From the NCBI GenBank assembly GCA_945788625.1, contig CALZMQ010000010.1:62001-126000 (forward strand): a DNA stretch of 64,000 bases, read 5' to 3'. The position numbers and the translations under genes were made by a program. A model generated the notes under the pieces. That model had not been told where the DNA came from. It worked only from the letters and a program-made list of their open reading frames with translations, and made no database searches. Source of the stretch: an uncultured Woeseiaceae bacterium. Its GTDB lineage: Bacteria > Pseudomonadota > Gammaproteobacteria > Steroidobacterales > Woeseiaceae. Below, piece after piece: positions 37,377 to 46,993 of the stretch. Positions within the stretch are counted from its first letter, which is position 1, and every line of letters starts with the position of its first letter.

Positions 37377-37853
37377 TCAATCTTCCATGACGAGCTTTTT
37401 GGCCAGAACGGCCGCGTCCTCGCGGCCGTGATTGGCCTGGTAGTAGGCCGGGCGATTGGCGACCTGGTAGAAGCCCTTCTTCTTGTACAGCGCCAGCGCC
37501 GCTTCATTGGACGGACGCACCTCGAGAAAAATCTCGCGAACCGAGGAGGCGCGCGCCCGAAACAACATCTCGTCGAGGAGGCGTTCGCCGTAACCGTAGG
37601 AGCGAAGCTCCGGCTCGATACACAGATTCAGAATATGTGCCTCGCCGGCCGCGACCGAGAGTATGCCGTAGCCAGCGACGCGGTTCTCGCGTATCAGCAC
37701 GATGCTCTGATAACCGGCCAGCAGACAATCGCGGAATACCCCGTGGCTCCATGGGAACTCGTAACTGCGTCGTTCGATGTCCGACACCATCGACAAATCG
37801 TCGTGCCCCATGTCACGGATCGTGGTCGGCGGTTCGGCCATCGGTGTAATCAT
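37377..37853 (-). CDS. rimI: Ribosomal-protein-S18-alanine N-acetyltransferase RimI
   Basis: GNAT enzyme that acetylates the N-terminus of S18. 158 residues starting MITPMAEPP, using the ATG that overlaps the uracil-DNA glycosylase stop (ATGA). The acetyl-CoA loop region [12 protein letters not shown] and the [24 protein letters not shown] stretch (RimI signature LEVR.SN..A..LY...GF) are clear. Usually next to tsaB; here it is next to the glycosylase. Confidence 0.92.
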   Translation of the reverse strand: MITPMAEPPTTIRDMGHDDLSMVSDIERRSYEFPWSHGVFRDCLLAGYQSIVLIRENRVAGYGILSVAAGEAHILNLCIEPELRSYGYGERLLDEMLFRARASSVREIFLEVRPSNEAALALYKKKGFYQVANRPAYYQANHGREDAAVLAKKLVMED

Positions 37854-38539
37854 TCGCTGAATTCCGCAGCCAACCGGCCAGCAAGACAGAGGTCGCTCCA
37901 GGATTTTCGCTTTTGCGACGGGCTGCGCAACAGGTAGGCCGGGTGGTAAGTCACAACCAATGGTATGCCTCCGAGTTGATGGGGGCGGGCACGCATTCGA
38001 CCGACCGGGTCGTCGCAACCCAGGAGGTTCTGTGCCGCAATCTTGCCCACCGCAAGGATAATCCTCGGTTGTATCAGTTCGATCTGGCGTTCGAGATACT
38101 GGCGGCATGCTGCGGCCTCATCGGCCTTCGGATCGCGATTATTGGGAGGCCGGCATTTCAGAATATTGGCGATGAATACGCTGTCGCGACTTTGTCCTAT
38201 CGCACGCAGCATCTCATCGAGCAGCTTCCCTGCCCTGCCTACAAACGGCTCACCGCGCCGATCCTCCTCGGCGCCGGGCGCCTCGCCGATGATCAGCCAG
38301 TCCGCATTCGGATTGCCGACGCCGAACACCGTTTGCGTTCGCGTCTCGGCCAGCTCGCAGCGGGTGCAACTGGCAACGCAGTCGCGCAGCTCGTTCCAGT
38401 CCATGCCGCCGGCCGACGTTTGTGCCGTGACCTCCTCCGTGACCTCGGCCAGTTCCGGACCGGACTCGTCACGCGGCAACCAGATGTCAATTCCCATTGC
38501 CTGCAGGTAGGCACGTCGTTGATGCTCGGAAGGGATCAT
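37850..38539 (-). CDS. Uracil-DNA glycosylase, family 4 type (4Fe-4S)
   Basis: Removes uracil from DNA. 229 residues: motif [24 protein letters not shown] (86-105), the four iron-sulfur cysteines (C58 and C61 in SCTRCELA, C130 or so in ILKCRPP, and C in AACRQYLE), and motif [10 protein letters not shown]. About 45 N-terminal residues before the catalytic fold are variable. Precedes rimI with 4-bp overlap. Gammaproteobacteria often have this in addition to, or instead of, family 1 Ung. Confidence 0.9.
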   Translation of the reverse strand: MIPSEHQRRAYLQAMGIDIWLPRDESGPELAEVTEEVTAQTSAGGMDWNELRDCVASCTRCELAETRTQTVFGVGNPNADWLIIGEAPGAEEDRRGEPFVGRAGKLLDEMLRAIGQSRDSVFIANILKCRPPNNRDPKADEAAACRQYLERQIELIQPRIILAVGKIAAQNLLGCDDPVGRMRARPHQLGGIPLVVTYHPAYLLRSPSQKRKSWSDLCLAGRLAAEFSE

Positions 38540-38654
38540 TGCGGTTTGCGCTGCTTTCGGCCTGGGAAAAAACAGCGCTTAGTTTGCCACGGCGGTACCC
38601 GTTTTTCACGGCAGCACGGCCAAAGGAACTTCTGACTAATTGCTCAGAGGTTTC

Positions 38655-39281
38655 CTAGTGCTTCGGCACGGTCCCGATAAGGTCGCAGCCAGCCTTGACA
38701 CTCTGGCCGGGCTCGACCACGACCTTGCCGTTGATCGGCATGTAGACTTCCGCGAATTGCGTTAGCCGCAGGTACGCGCAGCGATGCCCCTGGCCGACAC
38801 GTTCGCCGAATTGAACGAACGATTTCGGAGCGAGACCGAAACGGTAGCCGTAAAAATGCAATACGACGCTGTCGCCCTCGTCGGTCTGCACCCAGAGCGC
38901 ATTCGCCGGGCATTCGGCCCCAACACCCTCGATGCTGGAACGCAAGTCCATGACTTTGCCCTCGATAGGGCTGCGTGCCGTGTAGGTACCCAGGCAGTTC
39001 ACGCGTATTCTGACAACATGCGCCTCGCCCTGGACGACGCACCTGTCGGTGGTCTCGACGGCGACGACTTCGCCGTCGGCCGGGCTCACGACCCCCAATG
39101 CCACGGACTGTATCTCCCGTGCGGGATCGCGAAACAGCAGGTACATGAGAATAAGGGCCACGGCCGGCAGCAGCGCCAACCAGGGATCGAAATAGCGGAC
39201 CACGAAGACGCCGGCCACGACGACCAACACCATGGGCAATACGCCCTCTTGGGCGACAAATGGATTGCGTCTGCCGTGCAC
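38655..39281 (-). CDS. Phosphatidylserine decarboxylase-like protein lacking catalytic motifs
   Basis: 208 residues from a GTG with AAGGGA upstream. The N-terminal membrane part (about 17-46) and the motifs FRDPAR and SPADGEV mark the short Psd family. The maturation site is not there: where relatives have R-F-G-S before V-x-L-P, this protein has RLTQFAEVYMP, so no Gly-Ser for pyruvoyl formation, and the D-V-H loop is replaced by NCLGTYTARSP. It should therefore not self-process or decarboxylate in the known way. Divergent from proS. A real Psd is expected elsewhere in the genome. Confidence 0.75.
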   Translation of the reverse strand: MHGRRNPFVAQEGVLPMVLVVVAGVFVVRYFDPWLALLPAVALILMYLLFRDPAREIQSVALGVVSPADGEVVAVETTDRCVVQGEAHVVRIRVNCLGTYTARSPIEGKVMDLRSSIEGVGAECPANALWVQTDEGDSVVLHFYGYRFGLAPKSFVQFGERVGQGHRCAYLRLTQFAEVYMPINGKVVVEPGQSVKAGCDLIGTVPKH

Positions 39282-39384
39282 CGTTACGGGTCCCTTGCCG
39301 AATTCGATGACGGACCATCCCTTGGATTGATGCCGGAGTCAATACGGTAAGCCCCGGACCGTCACATACGCGTGAAAATACGGT

Positions 39385-39390
39385 TAGAAT
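39385..39390 (+). promoter_or_regulatory. Possible -10 element (TAGAAT) of proS
   Basis: TAGAAT lies 32 bp before the proS ATG; the sequence 17 bp upstream of it (TCACAT) is a poor -35. Single-hexamer evidence only. Confidence 0.3.
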
Positions 39391-39422
39391 GCGCGGCTGG
39401 CAAACTGAAGGTCTTTTCATCA

Positions 39423-41114
39423 ATGCGTTTTTCGGAATTCGGGCTGACGACACTCAAGGAAGGCCCTGCTGATGCAGAAATCGTCAGCCACAAGCTCATG
39501 TTGCGGGCCGGTCTCATCCGCCGTCTCGCCTCCGGCCTTTTCACCTGGATGCCACTGGGCCTGCGCGTCCTGCGCAAGGTCGAAGCCGTCGTACGCGAGG
39601 AAATGGACCGCGCGGGCGCGCTCGAACTCCTGATGCCGGCCGTGCAACCGTCGGAACTGTGGCAGGAATCCGGCCGCTGGGATCAATACGGTCCGTTGTT
39701 GCTTCGCATGCAGGACCGCCATCAGCGGGATTTTTGCTTCGGGCCGACACACGAGGAAGTCATCACGGACATCGCACGACGGGAACTGCGCAGCTACAAG
39801 CAGCTGCCGGTGAACTTCTACCAGATACAGACCAAGTTTCGCGACGAGATCCGGCCGCGTTTCGGCGTGATGCGATCGCGGGAATTCATCATGAAAGATG
39901 CCTACTCGTTCGACATCGACCAGGCCGGGCTGGAAGAGTCGTACCAACGCATGCACGCCGCCTATTCGGCAATTTTCGAGCGCCTCGGTTTGCGCTTCCG
40001 CATCGTGGACGCCGACAGCGGCGAAATCGGCGGCAGCCGCTCGCAGGAGTTCCACGTGCTCGCCGACTCCGGCGAAGATGCAATCGCATACTGCGATGCC
40101 GACAACTACGCTTCGAATGTCGAGACTGCGGCGACGATGCCGGTGGACGAACCGCGCCCCGCGCCGGCCCGGGATCTCGAGAAAATCGCAACGCCGGGCG
40201 TACGCACGATAGACGACTTGTGCCGAATGCTCGATATCTCCGCATCGCAGACCGTGAAGACACTGATCGTCGAGGGCACCGACGGCCCCGTTGCGCTGAT
40301 TCTGCGTGGCGATCACGAACTCAACGCCGTGAAAGCTCAGAAACTCGACGGCGTTGCGGAACCGCTTACGATGGCCGATGAAAAGACGATCCGGGAAGCA
40401 ACCGGAAGCGCCCCCGGCTCACTCGGTCCGGTGGGGCTGGAGCTGCCCCTCTATGTCGATCATGCAGTCGGCAACCTGGCCGATTTCAGCTGCGGAGCAA
40501 ACGAGGTCGAGTTTCATTACACGGGTGTCAATTTTGGCCGCGACCTCGCCGAGCCCGAAACGGTGGACCTGCGCAATGTCATCGCGGGAGATCCGACCCC
40601 GGGCGGCAAAGGAACACTGAGTATCGCGCGGGGCATCGAGGTCGGCCATATCTTCCAGCTCGGCGACAAGTACAGCCAGGCCATGAGCGCGACGGTGCAG
40701 GACACCGACGGCAAGAACCGCGTCATGTCGATGGGCTGCTACGGCATCGGAATTACCCGCATCGTCGGTGCGGCCATCGAGCAGAATCACGACGAGAACG
40801 GCATCATCTGGCCAGACCCGCTCGCACCGTTCGACGTTGTGTTGGTTCCGATCAACATGCACCGCTCTGCCGAAGTCCGCGACGCGGCGGAGGCGCTGTA
40901 CGCGGAACTCAGCGGCCAGGGGCTCGAGGTGCTGTTCGATGATCGGGATGCCCGACCGGGCGTCAAGTTCGCCGATGCCGAACTCCTCGGCATTCCGCAC
41001 CGGCTCGTGATCAGTGACCGCAACCTGGCGGCTGGCGAACTCGAATACCGACACCGGCGCGAACCCGAATCGCGCAATATGAAACGTGAAGAGGCTCTCA
41101 AACTATTGCGGTAA
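39423..41114 (+). CDS. proS: Prolyl-tRNA synthetase
   Basis: Class II enzyme. The ATG giving [13 protein letters not shown] is chosen over a longer in-frame start 51 bp upstream. 563 residues with the bacterial-type architecture: class II motifs 1-3 split by an INS editing domain (about 225-400), and an anticodon-binding C-terminus. [29 protein letters not shown] motif 2 and GCYGIGITR (motif 3) are intact. Confidence 0.97.
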   Translation: MRFSEFGLTTLKEGPADAEIVSHKLMLRAGLIRRLASGLFTWMPLGLRVLRKVEAVVREEMDRAGALELLMPAVQPSELWQESGRWDQYGPLLLRMQDRHQRDFCFGPTHEEVITDIARRELRSYKQLPVNFYQIQTKFRDEIRPRFGVMRSREFIMKDAYSFDIDQAGLEESYQRMHAAYSAIFERLGLRFRIVDADSGEIGGSRSQEFHVLADSGEDAIAYCDADNYASNVETAATMPVDEPRPAPARDLEKIATPGVRTIDDLCRMLDISASQTVKTLIVEGTDGPVALILRGDHELNAVKAQKLDGVAEPLTMADEKTIREATGSAPGSLGPVGLELPLYVDHAVGNLADFSCGANEVEFHYTGVNFGRDLAEPETVDLRNVIAGDPTPGGKGTLSIARGIEVGHIFQLGDKYSQAMSATVQDTDGKNRVMSMGCYGIGITRIVGAAIEQNHDENGIIWPDPLAPFDVVLVPINMHRSAEVRDAAEALYAELSGQGLEVLFDDRDARPGVKFADAELLGIPHRLVISDRNLAAGELEYRHRREPESRNMKREEALKLLR

Positions 41115-41169
41115 TCCCCGGTAAGCTGGTGATTCCAGTCGTTTTTACATTATGTAATATACTCCGCCT

Positions 41170-41745
41170 ATGACGCGTCGAGCCCTAACCGTTGTCTTTG
41201 CCCTGGTGGCCGCCTGCCTGGCCGGCGGCACGGCCGTGGCGCAGGAAACGCCGGATCCGGAGCTGCGCGAGGCCCTGCGCAAGGCCGCCAGCGAGAGTCC
41301 CAGTTTTACCGATCGTTTCGACGCAGAAGTCTGGCTGACCGACATGTCGCGGCGGCTGGCCCGACAGGTCAAAGACCCGCAGGAACGCATACAAGTACTG
41401 ACCCTGGTTCACCTGGAGGCGTCTCGTGTCGAGTTGCCCCCCGAGCTGATACTCGCCGTGATCGAGGTGGAGAGCAATTTCGACCGCTACGCTGTATCCG
41501 TCGCCGGCGCGCTTGGATTGATGCAGATCATGCCGTTCTGGCTCGACGAGATCGGCCGGCCCGACGATAACCTGCTGCATACGGATACGAATCTGCGCTA
41601 CGGCTGCACCATCCTGCGTTTTTACCTGGACAAGGAAAACGGCGATCTGCGACGCGCGCTCGGCCGCTACAACGGCAGCCTCGGCAAACGAAAGTACCCG
41701 AACAAGGTCATCGACAAGCTCAGCAAGAAGTGGTTCCAGGCCTGA
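41170..41745 (+). CDS. Lytic transglycosylase, SLT family
   Basis: 191 residues with signal peptide (1 to about 25, ending VAQ). The SLT domain has the catalytic glutamate in AVIEVESNFD (about 97-106), GALGLMQIMPFW and the ALGRYNGS motif (about 166-173). Cleaves peptidoglycan glycan strands in the periplasm. No SPOR, LysM or other anchoring domain is seen. Follows proS by 55 bp and is probably transcribed separately. Confidence 0.9.
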   Translation: MTRRALTVVFALVAACLAGGTAVAQETPDPELREALRKAASESPSFTDRFDAEVWLTDMSRRLARQVKDPQERIQVLTLVHLEASRVELPPELILAVIEVESNFDRYAVSVAGALGLMQIMPFWLDEIGRPDDNLLHTDTNLRYGCTILRFYLDKENGDLRRALGRYNGSLGKRKYPNKVIDKLSKKWFQA

Positions 41746-41754
41746 AGGGACGCA

Positions 41755-41836
41755 TCGCGGCTGGAATACCCCAGGGGCACGTGGGCTGTTCCTGCGGCTT
41801 CATTGGCACATCTATATCGCGGCTGGAAGCCGCGAT
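41755..41836. repeat. Repeat pair: GGAATACCCCAGGGGCACGT element and CGCGGCTGGAAGCCGCG hairpin
   Basis: Between the transglycosylase and acyP. ATCGCGGCTGGAATACCCCAGGGGCACGT (41754-41782) shares 23 of 24 bases with the element at 6361, and ATCGCGGCT-GGA-AGCCGCGAT (41816-41836) is a perfect hairpin of the same leading sequence. The latter resembles the abundant GCGGCTTCAGCCGC-type REP sequences of Xanthomonadaceae and relatives. It ends 9 bp after the acyP stop codon. Confidence 0.55.
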
Positions 41837-41845
41837 TGAAGCTGC

Positions 41846-42118
41846 TCACCCGATCGTGAATCCCGGCAGCGTCCTGTAATCGACCCGAGTTTCCGCGACG
41901 GCGTCGACTTTCGCCATTGGCGGGCCCTGCCGGAGCCAGTCCCGGAGCGCATCCAGCGCACCGGATTCCCCACAGGCCAGCACCTCCACTTCTCCGGACT
42001 GGAGATTGACTGCATACCCGGTGATGCCCAGTGACTGCGCTTCGCGACGCGTGCTGTCTCGAAACCAGACGCCCTGAACGCGGCCGCTGACAACGAACCG
42101 GCGCGCTTCGGTCGTCAT
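41846..42118 (-). CDS. acyP: Acylphosphatase
   Basis: Hydrolyses acyl phosphates. 90 residues with the catalytic arginine in GRVQGVWFRDSTR (12-24) and the asparagine in GYAVNLQSGEVEVLACG-type (about 34-50). One ferredoxin-like domain. Lies nine bases after the DUF4398 lipoprotein gene on the same strand. Confidence 0.95.
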   Translation of the reverse strand: MTTEARRFVVSGRVQGVWFRDSTRREAQSLGITGYAVNLQSGEVEVLACGESGALDALRDWLRQGPPMAKVDAVAETRVDYRTLPGFTIG

Positions 42119-42126
42119 GGCGCCGG

Positions 42127-42453
42127 CTAGCGGGGGTCTTCCGTGCTTGAATCCGGATGTGCTTCGCTGGCCTTGAGGGCGTCGAGCGCCTTCATCTTCG
42201 CCTGCTTGGCGTTATACCGGGCTTGCGAATACTGGTGATCGCTGAGCTTTTGCTCCGCGCTGGCCAGGTACACCTCCGCCGCCCGGAGATGAATCGCCGC
42301 TTTTTCGGCCGCGCCTGCTTCTTTCGCTACAGCTATTGCCTGCCTGGCATCGCTCATTTCCTGCACGGGCGGTGCGGTCTCGCACGCAGCGACCACCATC
42401 AGCGCAATGAGCAGGAGGCTTTGGAAGAGCGATTTTGGTCCGGATGTTTGCAC
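42127..42453 (-). CDS. DUF4398 lipoprotein
   Basis: 108 residues; signal with lipobox VVAAC (20-24), then an alpha-helical repeat region RQAIAVAKEAGAAEKAAIHL, LRAAEVYLASAEQKL and ARYNAKQAKMKALDAL (30-95), typical of DUF4398 proteins of the outer membrane or periplasm. GTG start. It is followed by acyP. Function of the family is unknown. Confidence 0.85.
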   Translation of the reverse strand: MQTSGPKSLFQSLLLIALMVVAACETAPPVQEMSDARQAIAVAKEAGAAEKAAIHLRAAEVYLASAEQKLSDHQYSQARYNAKQAKMKALDALKASEAHPDSSTEDPR

Positions 42454-42593
42454 GTCTTATTCTAATTATCGGAAACCGGTCAACGCTACCAACTGGTGGC
42501 ACGTGGCGTCAAGCACGAGCGACCTCGCTGACGCGCCGCGAAGAGCCTGCTAGAGTCCGCACTTGGCCCCAGACCCGTGTATATGAGGACCGC

Positions 42594-42950
42594 ATGGCAA
42601 TTACCATTTATCACAATCCTCGCTGCTCCAAGTCGCGGAAAACATTGGAAATAATCAACGATGCCGGTGTTCAGCCGAACGTCGTCCTGTACTTGCAGGA
42701 CACGCCCGATGCGGCCCGGATTCAGGCTGTCGCCGGCATGCTGGGCGTGCCGGTTGCCGGGCTCCTGAGACGCGGCGAAAGCGAATTCGGCGAGGCCACC
42801 GACCTGCCGGACCTGGACGATGACGCGGCCCTGGCTGCATGGATCGAGGCACATCCGATCGTCTTGCAACGGCCTGTCGTCGTTGATGACGCTGCGCAGA
42901 GGGCAATTGTCGGCAGGCCGCCGGAGAACGTGCAGGAGCTGTTGCCCTGA
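42594..42950 (+). CDS. arsC: Arsenate reductase, glutaredoxin-dependent ArsC type
   Basis: 118 residues from the ATG giving MAITIYHNPRCSK; the catalytic cysteine is C11 in HNPRCSKSR. The substrate-binding arginines are seen in LLRRGE and in IVLQRPVVV and VGRPPENV. Complete ArsC/YffB-related fold. Close relatives act on arsenate; the WrbA neighbour does not prove an arsenic operon. Stop overlaps wrbA start by one base (TGATG). Confidence 0.88.
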   Translation: MAITIYHNPRCSKSRKTLEIINDAGVQPNVVLYLQDTPDAARIQAVAGMLGVPVAGLLRRGESEFGEATDLPDLDDDAALAAWIEAHPIVLQRPVVVDDAAQRAIVGRPPENVQELLP

Positions 42951-43552
42951 TGGCCGAAATCCTGGTTCTCTATTATTCGCGCAACGGCGCAACCGAAGCG
43001 CTCGCGCGCGAAGTCTGCAATGGCGTCGATTCGGTCACCGGCATGGCGGCGCGCCTGCGCACGGTGCCCGAGGTGTCGGCGACCAGCGAAGCTGTCACTA
43101 ACGACGTGCCCGATAGCGGCCCGCCCTACGCGATGCCCTCGGACCTGGCGGAGTGCGCCGGGCTGGTCATGGGTAGCCCGACGAATTTCGGCAACATGTC
43201 TGCGTCGCTCAAGCACTTCCTCGACGGCACCGTGGGTGAGTGGTTCAAGGGAGTTGCGGTGGACAAGCCGGCCGGGGTTTTCGCCTCGACGTCGTCGTTG
43301 CACGGCGGGCAGGAATCCACCTTGCTGTCGATGGCGTTACCGCTGCTGCACCACGGCATGATCATTGTCGGGCTGCCTTACACCGAAGAAGCCCTGTCGA
43401 CTACGACGACCGGCGGGACACCCTACGGCGCGACACACGTGAGCTGGAATCGCAAACCCGACGCGCTGTCTGAGGAAGAAAAACTGCTCGCCCGGGCGCT
43501 CGGAAAACGTGTCGCTAGCTTTGCAAAACGTCTCGAACGAAAGGAATCGTAA
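42950..43552 (+). CDS. wrbA: NAD(P)H:quinone oxidoreductase, WrbA type
   Basis: Tetrameric flavodoxin-like enzyme, FMN-dependent, two-electron reduction of quinones. 200 residues: VLYYSRNGATEALA phosphate loop (6-19), GSPTNFGNMSASLKHFLDGT-type (74-93) and TSSLHGGQESTLLS-type (113-126) FMN-binding loops. Coupled to arsC by TGATG. Its 3' end overlaps the convergent hda gene by 38 bp. Confidence 0.93.
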   Translation: MAEILVLYYSRNGATEALAREVCNGVDSVTGMAARLRTVPEVSATSEAVTNDVPDSGPPYAMPSDLAECAGLVMGSPTNFGNMSASLKHFLDGTVGEWFKGVAVDKPAGVFASTSSLHGGQESTLLSMALPLLHHGMIIVGLPYTEEALSTTTTGGTPYGATHVSWNRKPDALSEEEKLLARALGKRVASFAKRLERKES

Positions 43553-44195
43553 GGCGCCTTTGCGCGCGCAGCGCCTCGCGGTCCAGCCTGTCCAGCAGCG
43601 TGTACAGACTGGCCATATCGCGGCGGCTGCGCTTCAACAGGTACCGGGCCGTCTCACCCGGTAGTTCGAGGCCGCGATGCCGCGCTCGCAGCTTCAACGC
43701 AGCGACGCGTTGCTCGTCGTCGAGCGCCTGCACGTGAAATACAGGCAGTAGCGCCAGGCGACTGGCGAGGTCGGCCAGTCCGATCGCAGACTCTCTTGGC
43801 GCCGTATCGGCGGACACCACGAGTTGCCCGCCGCTATCGAGAACCTGGTTGCAAAGGTCGAAGAGCGCGGTTTCCCACGCGGCATCGCCGGCAACCAGGC
43901 CGATGTCGTCGAGGCACACGAGATGCCGGCTGGCCAGGCCGTCCAGAATGCCGGGCCCGGCGTCCGCGAACATGGACAATGGCACATACGCGGAGCGATC
44001 ACCCGCGCTCTCGCAGACAGCCTGCAGCAGATGCGTCTTGCCGGTCGATGCCGCACCCCATAACCAGCAACCGTGACCCTCCCCCTGCGCCGCCAACGCG
44101 CTGAGCGTGGCGACCAGTGCCTCGTTGCCCTGTTCGTAAAAACTGGCGAACACGGCATGATCGGCAAGTTGCAGCGGCAGGACGAGTTGGCTCAT
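43515..44195 (-). CDS. hda: DnaA regulatory inactivator Hda
   Basis: AAA+ protein that, bound to the sliding clamp, stimulates ATP hydrolysis by DnaA to prevent re-initiation. 226 residues from the ATG giving MSQLVLPLQL: the clamp-binding motif QLVLPL is at 3-8, as in E. coli Hda. Walker A GAASTGKT (47-54) and LVCLDDIGL Walker B (about 88-96). The ATG overlaps the perM stop (ATGA). Confidence 0.95.
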   Translation of the reverse strand: MSQLVLPLQLADHAVFASFYEQGNEALVATLSALAAQGEGHGCWLWGAASTGKTHLLQAVCESAGDRSAYVPLSMFADAGPGILDGLASRHLVCLDDIGLVAGDAAWETALFDLCNQVLDSGGQLVVSADTAPRESAIGLADLASRLALLPVFHVQALDDEQRVAALKLRARHRGLELPGETARYLLKRSRRDMASLYTLLDRLDREALRAQRRLTIPFVRDVLQS

Positions 44196-45256
44196 TCGAC
44201 CACGATGTTGACTGCGGCTTCGGGATGTTCCGTCAGGTACCGGTAATACGCGAAGCGCACCAATACGGAAAGTACCGCTGCCGCCGGAAGGGCGAGCAGG
44301 ATGCCGAAGAACCCGAATAACTGGCCTCCTGCTGCGACTGCGAGAATGATGATAACCGGATGCAAGCCGATGCGATCGCCGACCAGTTTCGGCGTCAGCA
44401 CGGAGCCTTCGATGAACTGCGCCACGGTAAACGTGGCGACGACGCCGACGAGATGCCAAAACGGATTGGGCTCGAGGGCGACCGTGAGGCCTGCAAGCGC
44501 GATGCCGAACACGAAACCGAGATACGGTACGAAACTCACGAGGCCGGAGACCACGCCAATGGCTATCGCGAACTTGATCCCGACCAGGCTCAGTCCCAGC
44601 GAGTAGATCACTGCCAGCGCCAGCATGACGAGAATTTGCCCGCGCAGGAACGCACCCAGAACGTCATCGGTCTCGCGCGCCAGCTGCGTGACCATTTCCC
44701 GCTGTCCTTCCGGTATCAGGGCGCCGAGGTGCGCCACGATCATGTCCCAGTCTCGCAACATGTAGAAAGTGAGGATAGGAATCAGGAACAGGCTGAGTAC
44801 CGCCGCCGCCAGCGCGCCGCCGGACTTGCTGACAGAAAGCAGTACCTTGCCGCTCCAGCTGCCGACCATGTCGCTGTATCGTGCAAGAAAGGCGCCGATG
44901 CCCACATCGTCGCCGGCTTCGATATCAAACCAGTCCGACAGCGTCGGCAGCCATACCTGCTCGGCCTGGCGCGCGATGTCCGGCAGCGCCTGGAACAGCG
45001 CCCCGACCTGCGACTTGATAAGCGGTCCTACCAGCAGTATCAGCAGAGCCAGCACCAGGAAGGTCAGCAGGAAAACGGCCACTACGGCGACAGTGCGCGG
45101 CAATTTCAGTTTCTGCAGGCGATCTGCCAGGGGATCGCCCATGTAGGCCAGCAGCCCGGCGGCAATGAACGGCGTCAGGACCGGGGCCAGCAGGTAAAAC
45201 AACCAGCCCGTCAGGGCAATTGCGATGAGCCAGTTGAGTCGCAGATCGGTTTGCAT
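44192..45256 (-). CDS. perM: AI-2E/PerM-family permease
   Basis: 354 residues with about eight helices (first two at 8-38, then 62-80) and a periplasmic loop region (about 100-130). Family of putative transporters or ion antiporters, with unclear substrate. Sits between the CDP-alcohol phosphatidyltransferase (2-bp gap) and hda (4-bp overlap), the order seen in pseudomonads. Confidence 0.88.
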   Translation of the reverse strand: MQTDLRLNWLIAIALTGWLFYLLAPVLTPFIAAGLLAYMGDPLADRLQKLKLPRTVAVVAVFLLTFLVLALLILLVGPLIKSQVGALFQALPDIARQAEQVWLPTLSDWFDIEAGDDVGIGAFLARYSDMVGSWSGKVLLSVSKSGGALAAAVLSLFLIPILTFYMLRDWDMIVAHLGALIPEGQREMVTQLARETDDVLGAFLRGQILVMLALAVIYSLGLSLVGIKFAIAIGVVSGLVSFVPYLGFVFGIALAGLTVALEPNPFWHLVGVVATFTVAQFIEGSVLTPKLVGDRIGLHPVIIILAVAAGGQLFGFFGILLALPAAAVLSVLVRFAYYRYLTEHPEAAVNIVVE

Positions 45257-45258
45257 GG

Positions 45259-45804
45259 TTATTCCCCTTTGCGGGCACGGTTCGCCCAGGACCAGACATA
45301 GTCTATGCCACTGATCACGACCGTGATGAGAATGGACGCACCGAGCACGGTGATCGTGATCTTGTCGGGCCAGCCGAAGCCGGCACGACTGATGACGAAC
45401 AACAGGAACAGGAGCTGCAGCGCGGTGTTCAGCTTGCTGATTCTCGTCGGCTCGCCCTGCACGGGTTCCACAATGAAATTGTACGCCGTAGCGCCACCAA
45501 TGATGATGACGTCACGCAGGATGACGATGGCAACCAGCCATACGGGAATATGCTGCGTGTAGGCCAGCGTTATGAAGGTTCCGGCGACCAGCAGCTTGTC
45601 GGCAACAGGGTCCAGCAGTGCGCCGAGGCGCGTATGCCAGTCGAAACGCTTTGCGAGATAACCGTCGATACCGTCCGAGAAACCGGCGACGAAGAACAGT
45701 GCCAGCGCCCAAACGTAGCCACCATTCAGTATCAGCAGCAATATCGGCGCGACAAGCACGATGCGCATCAACGAAATAGCGTTGGGTAACCAGCTCAATG
45801 ACAT
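45259..45804 (-). CDS. CDP-alcohol phosphatidyltransferase, PgsA-like
   Basis: 181 residues, six helices. The family motif D-G-x2-A-R-x8-G-x3-D-x3-D is visible as DGIDGYLAKRFDWHTRLGALLDPVADK-like with D44, D47, K substituted in the AR position, D65 and D69. Likely phosphatidylglycerophosphate synthase or a related enzyme; a second pgsA next to uvrC is normal in gammaproteobacteria, so this may be a paralogue. Part of the DUF2066-pgsA-perM-hda operon. Confidence 0.85.
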   Translation of the reverse strand: MSLSWLPNAISLMRIVLVAPILLLILNGGYVWALALFFVAGFSDGIDGYLAKRFDWHTRLGALLDPVADKLLVAGTFITLAYTQHIPVWLVAIVILRDVIIIGGATAYNFIVEPVQGEPTRISKLNTALQLLFLLFVISRAGFGWPDKITITVLGASILITVVISGIDYVWSWANRARKGE

Positions 45805-45816
45805 GGGGAGTAGGCC

Positions 45817-46944
45817 TCAGGGGCGATAATAGAACTCGAGTGAGGCATCCGCCTGGATTTCGTCCGGCCGAATTCCGGACAATGGCGCCATCAGGTCCTG
45901 CTCGACGAGGCCGTTGAAACGCAGCGTCCGGCCCAACCGGTCGGCTCCGCCCCGCACGTCGACACGATAACTCACCCTGTCGCCCGCGACGCCCGTGATG
46001 ATGAAATTCTCGATCAGTGCGACGTCCGCGAGCAGGCTCTGCACGTATCCGTAGGCTTCGACCGATACGATGCCCGACACATGCAGGGCAACGGACTCGA
46101 CGGGGGCATCGCCGCCGACCGCGAATTCGCCGGCGAGCAAATCCGCCACGCGCGCGATGACGGCCTCCGGCGGCCCGTTCCAGCTGCGCTGTTCGCCGCC
46201 GAAGTAGTAGCTCCAGTTCTCTCGGCGGCTGGATGACGGCCGGATGCGGCCGATCAGGATCGAATGCGCGTCGTAGCGCTCCGAAGCATCGATAATGCGC
46301 TCGTCGAATCCACCCCAGATATCGCTAAAGGTGACACCTTGCAGATCCGTGGTATCGAGCAGGGGAAACAACAGCGGCAGGCCTCGCCGTTCGGCTATCT
46401 CCAGCATGCGCTCCCTCAGCAGCCTGTTTCGATCGATGGAACGCGATTGCCGCTGGCTGCGCTCCGGATCGTCGGCCGAGATCATCTCCCGTTCCCCCTG
46501 ACCCCAATCGACCGCGAGCCAGACCAGGGTCAAAGGCCGGTCCGCACCCCATACGGTCTGGCCGGCATCACGCAGCACCTGCTCGATTGCCTCGCCGTCG
46601 AACGACACCCAGAGCGTGTCATTGGCGCCCGGCCGATATTGCATGACGTAAGACGCGGCGTCGGGGAACAGTTCGCTGATGGCGTCAACATTGGTGCTCA
46701 GCTCCGACCCGGAGACACGCATCAGCACCTCCGCGAGCGCCGCATCATAGGCGTCTTTGCGCGGATCATCGGCATTCTGGTCGAATGCAACCTCGGCCGT
46801 GTATAGAGTTGGCACGTCGACCGCCACGGCTTCCGGCAGCAACCCGACGCACAGCAACATGGCTGCCAGTGCACCGAATAGCGTTTGCCGCGGGTCACCG
46901 GCGTGTCGGGATAATCGAGTTTTCAGCAAGGGTGGTTTCCCCAT
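45817..46944 (-). CDS. DUF2066 domain secreted protein
   Basis: 375 residues, N-terminal signal segment (about 22-42, [20 protein letters not shown]). DUF2066 proteins start mature with a [19 protein letters not shown] beta stretch as here and often lie upstream of hda or purM. Function is unknown. ATG ribosome site is weak. Divergent from purM with 49 bp between. Confidence 0.85.
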   Translation of the reverse strand: MGKPPLLKTRLSRHAGDPRQTLFGALAAMLLCVGLLPEAVAVDVPTLYTAEVAFDQNADDPRKDAYDAALAEVLMRVSGSELSTNVDAISELFPDAASYVMQYRPGANDTLWVSFDGEAIEQVLRDAGQTVWGADRPLTLVWLAVDWGQGEREMISADDPERSQRQSRSIDRNRLLRERMLEIAERRGLPLLFPLLDTTDLQGVTFSDIWGGFDERIIDASERYDAHSILIGRIRPSSSRRENWSYYFGGEQRSWNGPPEAVIARVADLLAGEFAVGGDAPVESVALHVSGIVSVEAYGYVQSLLADVALIENFIITGVAGDRVSYRVDVRGGADRLGRTLRFNGLVEQDLMAPLSGIRPDEIQADASLEFYYRP

Positions 46945-46993
46945 TCAATTGCAAGCACTATTATATCGCCCTCGCAGAGTATGCCACTCCAAA

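Noticed and set aside
41667..41849. Small minus-strand gene with VPLGYSSRD
   Set aside because: Arises from the dispersed repeat and overlaps the transglycosylase; same peptide occurs at 6.4 kb from the other copy.
42594..43552. Arsenic resistance operon
   Set aside because: ArsC is coupled only to wrbA; no arsR, arsB or acr3 gene is next to it.
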